Below are positions 57,568 to 64,000 of a stretch of DNA of 64,000 bases, piece after piece; the first letter of the stretch is position 1; each line of letters begins with the position of its first letter. The DNA is taken from positions 992,001-1,056,000 of the forward strand of contig CASHTG010000007.1 of assembly GCA_949357655.1 (NCBI GenBank). Direction: 5' to 3'. Below the pieces are notes generated by a model, which saw only the letters and a list, made by a program, of their open reading frames with translations, was not told the DNA's origin and ran no database searches. The position numbers were made by a program, and so were the translations under genes. The DNA is from Parascedosporium putredinis (lineage: Eukaryota; Ascomycota; Sordariomycetes; Microascales; Microascaceae).

Positions 57568-59371
57568 ATGAAGAATTTCGGATCTCACGACTTCAATCAC
57601 ATTACTACCCCGCTAGCGACGCCTTCCTTCTCGCCCTCACCATCGCCTTGCGTCCTTGCCTGGCTGGCGCAAGTCCCGCTTCTTCCAACCGACGCCCCAT
57701 CAATCCACGAGAAGCGAGCCGTAAGCCCTCGTCCGGACGACGCCATCTCTGAAGACCACGACCACAACCACGACCAAGCACCCGTATCTGCCCCTTTATC
57801 GCCCCCTCTCACGTCTTCCCCCGGCGAACAAACGCATGCGCGACGACCAGGACGTCTCGACGCCCCCGCCTAAGAGGAGACGAGGCCTCGTTTCTCCCGG
57901 CCCCGAGCGACGCGACGAGTCTGCCGAATTTTCCGCCACCGATGAAACGCCGCGGGCTTCACTCTCGCAGCGGGTCGCGCCCGTCTCCCTAGATCGGGCG
58001 CGGGATTCGACGGCGACGTCGTCCGTTTCCTCGCGGAACTCGCAGTCGACGTCGCAGCACTCGCGCGCGTCATCGCCGCGGAAAAAGCTGACGGGTTTAG
58101 CTTTGAGGGATGATGGTGTGGAGGTGCGGCCGTTGCGGCGCGGTAGGGAGTTGCCGCCGCATCTTTGCAGATGTTGACGGAGATGGATATGGTCGCCAAT
58201 GCGGTGGGCGTGATTTCGGAGGGTAGAAAGGTGCGTGACCTCGGCCGGCGGCTGCCAATGGCCGCAATGTTCTTTTCTAGAACCACTGCAGGCACTTCCC
58301 CACTTAAAAACATGCTAGCCTACTAACGCAAGATCTTAGGAGTCGATCGAACAAGAAGCAAAGTTCAACCCGTCGATACCTCCGCTATTTCCGCATATGT
58401 TCACGTCGGAGGAGCGTGATAAAATAGGCATGACCCCGATATCGACCGCGTATTAGACATATTAGAGGCAGCAGCCCATTGTTACAGAGTGCGTGCCCAC
58501 GAGCATGCTTGGAATTGTGCGGTTCACTTCCCCTTCTTTCTCTCGCCGTCTATGGCGGGGCCCGTCGGAAACCACAGCTTGTCGGGTTTGATGAATGGTA
58601 AGCAATGGATCCCTATAAATGCCACATCGTATTATCGGCCCCTCCACCTCGCAGTCCCCAAGTTATGGACCCTCCAATGTGTTTCTAACTCAACGCATAG
58701 TTCCACGGCGGGAATTATCAAGGAATACGTCCCGTGCTCGGCATCTGGAAAGAAGGTCGACTTCTGCATCTACGTGGACCCGTCCTACTCCACCGCCCCC
58801 GAATCCTCGCGCCAGATTAGTACGCTACGGCGAAGCTTACCGCTGCACTCTATTAACATTACGGACCTAGAGGCCGTCAACAAGACGCCCATCGCGGTGA
58901 GCATCGAAACGAAGCGCGCCAATGCCGCCCTGGATCAGGCCGAGTTGCAAATTGGGGTCTGGCAGGCGGCACAGTGGAATATGCTAGAGGCCTTGGTCAC
59001 TCAGCGCGTGGCGAGGAGTGTCACCGCTTCGGGTGCGCAGGGAGTCGGGGGTGTCGAGCACAAGGTGGCGGAGGCCCTCGAACGCCTTCCATTTTTGCCA
59101 GCGCTGATAGTCCACGGCCATGAATGGAAGCTTGCGGCGACAACTCGGGAAGGAAAGAAAACGGTTCGTATCCCTAAAGCTCTTTGCTAAAGTGATAAAA
59201 CAGGGCTGAACTGACAATTTGGATCTCTAGGTCCTTTGGGTCGAGCATGGATTTGGCTCTACGCAAGATGTGCTCGGAATATATAAGGTAGTAGCAGGCC
59301 TTCAGAGAATTTCCCGATGGGTAGAAGATGTGCACTGGCCATGGTTCCAGCAGGAGGTCTTGGATGGATGA
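57568..59371 (+). CDS. PD-(D/E)XK nuclease-like protein
   Basis: This 542-aa protein belongs to a widespread fungal family with a C-terminal PD-(D/E)XK nuclease-like fold. The first ~150 residues are disordered and Pro/Ser/Arg-rich, including a bipartite basic stretch (PPPKRRRG). The fold shows HEHAWNCAVHFP (start helix), KVDFCIYVD (Asp), IAVSIETKR (E-x-K), then QAELQIGVWQAAQW and LPALIVHGHEWKL, and ends in GSTQDVLGIYKVVAGLQ. Introns are 58231-58339 and 59164-59230. Homopolymer errors are an extra C near 57825, a missing T near 58162 and a missing base near 58429; corrected length is exactly 543 codons. The catalytic triad looks intact, but no biochemical role is established for this family to my knowledge. 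Start choice is moderately certain. Confidence 0.78.
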
Positions 59372-61238
59372 GCGGGATAACCAAACGGGCAAAGTCAGCA
59401 AGACTGTATTGGCCCTTCATGATGATTGTCTAATGATACCAAACCACATGCATTGAAGCGATTGAATTCAAATCTGCGCCGTCTGGGCCGCTTAATGAGT
59501 AGCCTCTGGGAAATTACCTTGGATAAGTGCTCGCCCTTCGTGCTTTTTTACCCTCCCAGTTGGTATCAGTTTTTTCTGCTTTACTCATGGCCAAGCGGCT
59601 AGCGGTGATTTTGCCTCGGACAAGGCGGCAGAGGTGAGGGTTTGTGAGGTTTGCCCGGAAACCTGCCAAGGAGGGCGCGAGTGCAGGTGTGTGGCTACTA
59701 TGCGCGTGACTCCAAGCCCCCTTCCACATCATAACGACGGAGGATGTTGGATTGGCCTTTTCTTAGGTGCCTGCCATAGAGTATGAGATGCTTCTCGGGT
59801 TCCGGCAGCTAGTCAAGCAGGAGTCCATGCACCCGTTGATAACTTCGGAAAATGTTACTTGTGCAAAGTGTGTGAAAGCCTGGACCTTTGCCGTCTCGGC
59901 CGAGTTGGCCCTGCACGACTTACCTGAAGAAATTGCTTACATAGGATTCTCGCCCATGCGTTGCAGTGCAAAAGGCATGATTCCACATTTTTAGCGTCCT
60001 CTAATTTTATCTTTGTTTTTACCTTTTCCCACTTTTCTTGCTCTGGTTGCGTTTCTTTTACGTTTATCGCTGAAGGATTTTGGGGGTTGAGGTCGTTGGT
60101 TCCGACTGAGCCGAGAATGGGTGCCAAATGAGGTTGCAGGAACTCGCCCGACGGTGAGAATGGTGAGGTGAGGCCTCATGGGACGCCTCCTGGAGGAGAT
60201 GCCAAGACAAAAGTGTGCCGATACCAACAAGAGAGCTGAGGGGGTCAAAGGGAAAAGAAATAGAAGTTCCAGAAGCGTGGGTGCGGCTTCGCTTGCCCGC
60301 GCAAAATGCTGGAAAGTTTAAGCGTCATCGCAAGTTGGGTGACGATCGAGGGCGCCAATCAGCGAACCCTTAATTCTGCTTGGTTTAGACAAACGTCCAG
60401 CTCAAACAAGGTTACTTGCCTTTGCCGAGCGTTTTTTCTTTGTTTTTGGTCATGTTTTCTCGAAATGACGCCCGAGGGGCACACTCCAGAACCCTTTTGA
60501 GCTGTCAAGGTCGAGAGCCCCCTGCAAGATTAAAATAGAAACGTTTCAGGATCTTAGGACGGGGCCGCTTCCACCAACCATCTCCACCACATTAGTGACT
60601 GTCCCCACGGCTAAGAGCTGCCGAATGCTGAAGAAAGACCACCCGCTCGGATCGCATTGCTTTCAGTTCCCTCGTGTCTCGGCTAGTCTAGCTAAATATC
60701 TTTGCCAAGTGAGGTCAGCGACTGTCAACCCAGGGGCGATCCCAGGCGCAGGGGTCGCCAAGCACACTTAGCCTTACGAAGAGCATCAATTACCAGACGC
60801 CCGAGCTGGGGGCTCTCCGCTCCCAAGCCTTATGATTTTGACTCCTAACCTGGATTCCAGAACTAATTTTTGGCGCGGGCGGACTTTTTGTTCGGCTAAG
60901 AAAAGCAACGGCGGCCATGCTGCACCACCCACGCATTGGTGAAGTTGTCCTTGGCGTGTTTGAGCATGGCACTTTTAGAACGCCCATGGGAAAGATGGGA
61001 GAAACTCCATATGGAGAAAATACCAAGTTGGCGAATCGCCATCCTCGGCCTGTTAATGTATAAAGTCTCGCGAGTCCCTCGATCTACATCGAATATAGAT
61101 CATGCTCATCAGCTCACGATCTTCAGTGTGCATCAGCGTATTCATAAAGACCGGAGTTCATCCTCTCCTCCACTCTTAGCTTCACCTTTCTAAACCATAT
61201 TTTCCTACCTCCTCACAGTCTTCCATCATCCACTCAAG
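59372..61238. other. Intergenic region
   Basis: 1.9 kb with no supported gene. A TATA box near 61059 belongs to the next gene. Confidence 0.5.
61059..61065 (+). promoter_or_regulatory. TATA box of the CDH-cytochrome-like gene
   Basis: TATAAAG lies 180 bp upstream of the ATG at 61239. Confidence 0.45.
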
Positions 61239-62087
61239 ATGACCAGATTACGAACCCTCTTCCAGGCCGTCCTCCACGCCACAATCCTGGCGACGCTTGC
61301 CCCCATCGTGGCCGCCCAGACATCCTCCTTCACAGATGCCAACACCGGCATCGTCTTCCAGCGCTTCTTCGGAGCGCGGACAAACTTTGATTTGGCGTGG
61401 CGTTACCCACCGACCCAACCGACTCGTTCATCGGCCAACTTTCGTTTCCTCTTGTTAACGGAAACGGGTGGGGGCTTCTCGCTCACGGGCGACATGGAGG
61501 GCCCCCTGTTGATGGCTGTCTGGTCTGACGGCACCAACATCGTGTCTTCCTTCCGGCAAGCGTTCAACGAAGACGACAATCCCCCGAAGTGTCTGGAACC
61601 TTTGCCGTCCGCCCCATCGCGTCCGGGACGCAGGTGAACAACACGTTTCTTACCTTTACCTTCCTCTGCGAGGGATGCTTGGATGCCTCCTCGGCCTAGG
61701 TGCTGCGGGCACTTCCGGTCAAGCTGAGATGGGGTGGGCGCTCTCGTCGATTCCGGTGCGCAATGCCGCTTCGAGCAACGGTATTCTCGACTTCCATGAT
61801 AGCGGCTTTGGCGACTTTGACGCCAACCTCGGTGGTGCTAGGAGCGCCGAGTTCGAATCGTGGGTAGCGCTTGCTGGCGCCCCGCTTCCGCAGTCCAACG
61901 CTGCTGTGCCGATCCGGCCCGACGCGGGGATGATGACGATGATGACGATGACGATTCGGGCGATGAGGGCAGAGGAGGCGGCGTTACCCGGGGTGGACAG
62001 GGCCGGAATGGCGGTAACGGGGAGGAAGATTCGGAGGTGATGATAGTGATAGCGACGATGACGATTAAGGGAGTGGCAAGAGTTTAA
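61239..62087 (+). CDS. Secreted CDH-type cytochrome (DOMON-like) domain protein
   Basis: A ~280-aa secreted protein whose core matches the cytochrome domain of cellobiose dehydrogenase. The signal peptide ends in APIVAAQ. The domain reads SFTDANTGIVFQ, then across two frame errors TNFDFGVALPTD...FIGQLSFPLVNGNGWGF, SLTGDMEGPLLMAVW with the candidate haem-ligand Met, FAVRPIASGTQVNNTF, FLCEGC and GILDFHDSGFGDF. No flavin dehydrogenase domain follows. Instead there is an acidic run of about nine Asp and a Gly-rich segment, then a short hydrophobic end, depending on frame. Errors: a T missing near 61392, an extra G near 61474, and others near 61582, 61698 and 61910. Exact C-terminus is therefore uncertain (62040 or 62087). 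Electron delivery to a redox partner is plausible but inferred. Confidence 0.72.
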
Positions 62088-62787
62088 CGACGTTATATGA
62101 AGTGTACCAACAGCATTTGAAACAAAAGATGTACTTCTTTGGAGGCCCAAGTCATCATGGCGCACACTCGGGTTGTCATTCTATATTACGATTTCTTTTT
62201 ATCCAATCCATTTCATACTATCTGCGCTGTCTCCCGTGTAAGTCTAAGAGATGCTAGGCAAGACTAAATGCATGGTAATGGTGGGCCAATCGAACACGGG
62301 AATTCTTCCAATGCCCTGCAGAGCAAGACTGATCCCAAGTGTCGCATATCCAGCATGCTATCAGGCAGGGTAAATCGCAGGCCATCGAGAAATTTAGCTC
62401 AGGGGTGGGGGGCTTTATCCGGTTGATGCCGCAGCTAAAAGCTGGATGGCGCGCGAAATGCAACGTCGCTTGTCGACGAAACGGGGACAAGAAGTTTGGG
62501 TGGGCGGGGAAGTTGACTTGGCACAAGCCCTCAGGGTTTCTTTCTCCGCTGCAACCAACCCCCAGAACGGCACACGCTTACTCTTGCTGGCCTGCTGAAA
62601 ACGTGCTGGTTCACGCGCGACTCGGTATTTTTGGCGGCGGCTAGCTTTACCCAATTCTGAAGAAAAGGACTTCGCAGAACGGAGAAAAAAACGATCGGTC
62701 CCCCATGCGCGAATTCGATCCCTGGTCAGGCCGCTCTTCCATTCCATTGACCCACACATAGGGCCACTAGCCGTATATGAGCCCACG
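62088..62787. other. Intergenic region
   Basis: No gene or RNA feature is supported; probable promoter of the amidohydrolase. Confidence 0.5.
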
Positions 62788-64000
62788 ATGAAGAACCACC
62801 CTGCCCCTTCACGCTTCATGTCGCTCGAGGAGCTGAGGCCCCTTAGAAGGCGTCCACGACGGCGTTCCCGCGAGCTGCGCGCCCTTGGCCTGGCGTGCCT
62901 TCTTCTCATCTCGTATGTACAGTGGAGATTGTATACGGAAACCTCTAGTAGCCGGAGCCCAGATATCACTGCGCACGGTCTGTTTATTGCGAGGCTTGAG
63001 GAAGATCTGGAGACCTGCACAAAATTGCATACGAAGCCGACGGACCCCATCGGACTTGGCCGAGAGAAGAGTGCGCGCTATGTGGACGGGAAGCCGCCGA
63101 CTCTCATCATCAATGCCACTGTCTGGACTGGAGAACCGGGGGACTGGACACGAGCGCTCGCGGAGACAAAGGGGTCTATTCTTGGGTGCAGGCAGATGTC
63201 TATCTGCAACATGGACTGATCAAGAGGCTCGAAGAGCGAATCCCTCTCGACTCTCTACCCAAGGATACCCTAGTGTACGATGCTAAAGGCCGGCCTCTCA
63301 CCAGTGGAATCATCGACATGCACAGTCACGTTGGCGTCCACTCCCTGCCGACGATTCACTCCAACGATGACACGAGCGAGCTTTCCTCCGACATCACCCC
63401 TACGTGCGCGCCATCGACGGATTCCAACCCACCGATCGCCAAATCCAAGTCATCAAATCCGGCGGCGTTACCACCTCCCTCGTCCTCCCTGGCTCCAGTA
63501 ACAACATTGGCGGTGAGGCCTACGTCGTCAAGCACGCCGTCGGCGCCACAGACGGCCGCAACGAGACGAGCGTGCAGGACATGCTGGCCGACCCCGGCCG
63601 CGCTTGAGGTACATGAAGATGGCGTGCGGCGAAAACTCCAAGCACGTGCACGGCAAAGCCGGGGAGCGGGGTCCCACGAGCCGTCTCGGCGAGAGTTGGG
63701 AGTTTCGGCGCGCGTTTGAACGCGCTGCGGCGCTCATGAGGCGGCAGGATGAGTGGTGCGCGGCGGCGCGGCTCGGCTTGGGGAACGTCGAGACCTATCT
63801 CCCTGTCGAGTTGGAGTGGGAGGGCCTGATTGCCGTGTTGAGAGGTCACGTACACGTCAATACGCACTGCTACACGATCAACGATTTGGAGGCCTTTGTT
63901 GACCATTCGAACGAGTTTCGGTTTCCAGTCAGGGCCTTTCACCATGCCCATCAAGCCTTCTTGGTTCCCGAGGTGAGAAAAGCCCAAAGTGCCCCCTCGA
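62788..64000 (+). CDS. Membrane-anchored amidohydrolase (3' end outside window)
   Basis: N-terminal ~390 residues of a metal-dependent amidohydrolase (imidazolonepropionase/dihydroorotase-like superfamily). A basic N-terminus (LRRRPRRRSREL) precedes one hydrophobic anchor (LGLACLLLISYVQW), giving a type II topology. The composite beta-domain includes LIINATVWTGEPG and VYDAKGRPLTSG, followed by the first metal motif GIIDMHSHVGVH (H-x-H), IKSGGVTTSLVLPGSSNNIGG, and the later HVHVNTH and HHAHQAFLVPE histidines. Frame errors near 63160, 63398 and 63605 split it; the corrected order is colinear with the family. A probable intron donor (GTGAGA) lies at 63973, so the gene continues beyond the window. 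The active site faces the lumen or outside if the topology is right. The substrate is unknown. Confidence 0.8.

Noticed and set aside
1..64000. Transposons, CRISPR arrays, rRNA genes or RIP-degraded repeats
   Set aside because: No transposase, reverse transcriptase, LTR or terminal-inverted-repeat pair, regularly spaced repeat array or rRNA was found. No long duplicated stretch with biased C-to-T change was seen, although a full repeat search was not possible by eye.

Overview
This is a stretch of nuclear DNA from a filamentous ascomycete (Pezizomycotina, probably Sordariomycetes). The evidence is short 48-130 bp GT...AG introns with CTAAC-like branch sites, monocistronic genes in mixed orientation separated by 0.4-3 kb, CT-rich leaders, and typically fungal families: an NWD-type NACHT-WD40 protein, a Sit/MirB siderophore transporter, a LaeA-like methyltransferase, a GH75 chitosanase, a berberine-bridge-type oxidase and a CDH-type cytochrome domain. 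Genus cannot be fixed from sequence alone.

Most genes are split across frames by single-base changes in homopolymer runs, nearly always a missing base. In almost every case restoring one base at a run makes exon lengths, splice phases and family motifs agree, so I annotate whole genes and treat the breaks as probable sequencing or assembly errors rather than pseudogenes.

Layout. 0.3-7.4 kb: a seven-TM membrane protein, an SMP-30/gluconolactonase-like enzyme, a multi-exon unknown and a 402-aa unknown. 8.0-12.8 kb: a large NWD-NACHT-WD40 (fungal NLR) gene with twelve WD40 repeats. 13.8-19.8 kb: a 95-aa small protein, an aldo/keto reductase and a CECR5-type HAD protein. 21.0-26.1 kb: a cytochrome P450 and a membrane-anchored SDR, divergently transcribed. 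26.1-31.3 kb: a long leader region with an exact iron-regulatory GATA-factor motif, then a siderophore-iron transporter. 31.7-46.2 kb: two cysteine-rich single-pass membrane proteins, a METTL7-like methyltransferase, an FAD monooxygenase, a LaeA-like methyltransferase, a SET-domain protein with a signal peptide and a monocarboxylate-type MFS transporter. 47.6-50.0 kb: a secreted CE1 esterase and a chitosanase with a GPI-type tail. 51.2-52.3 kb: a protein with two chromodomain-like modules. 55.2-59.4 kb: an FAD-linked oxidase, a tRNA-Ala(AGC) and a PD-(D/E)XK nuclease-like protein. 61.2-64.0 kb: a CDH-cytochrome-domain protein and a membrane-anchored amidohydrolase running off the end.

Together this reads as an accessory, environment-facing region: self/non-self sensing (NLR), iron uptake, cell-wall-active enzymes, and several redox and methyl-transfer tailoring enzymes without any PKS, NRPS, terpene synthase or DMATS backbone gene.
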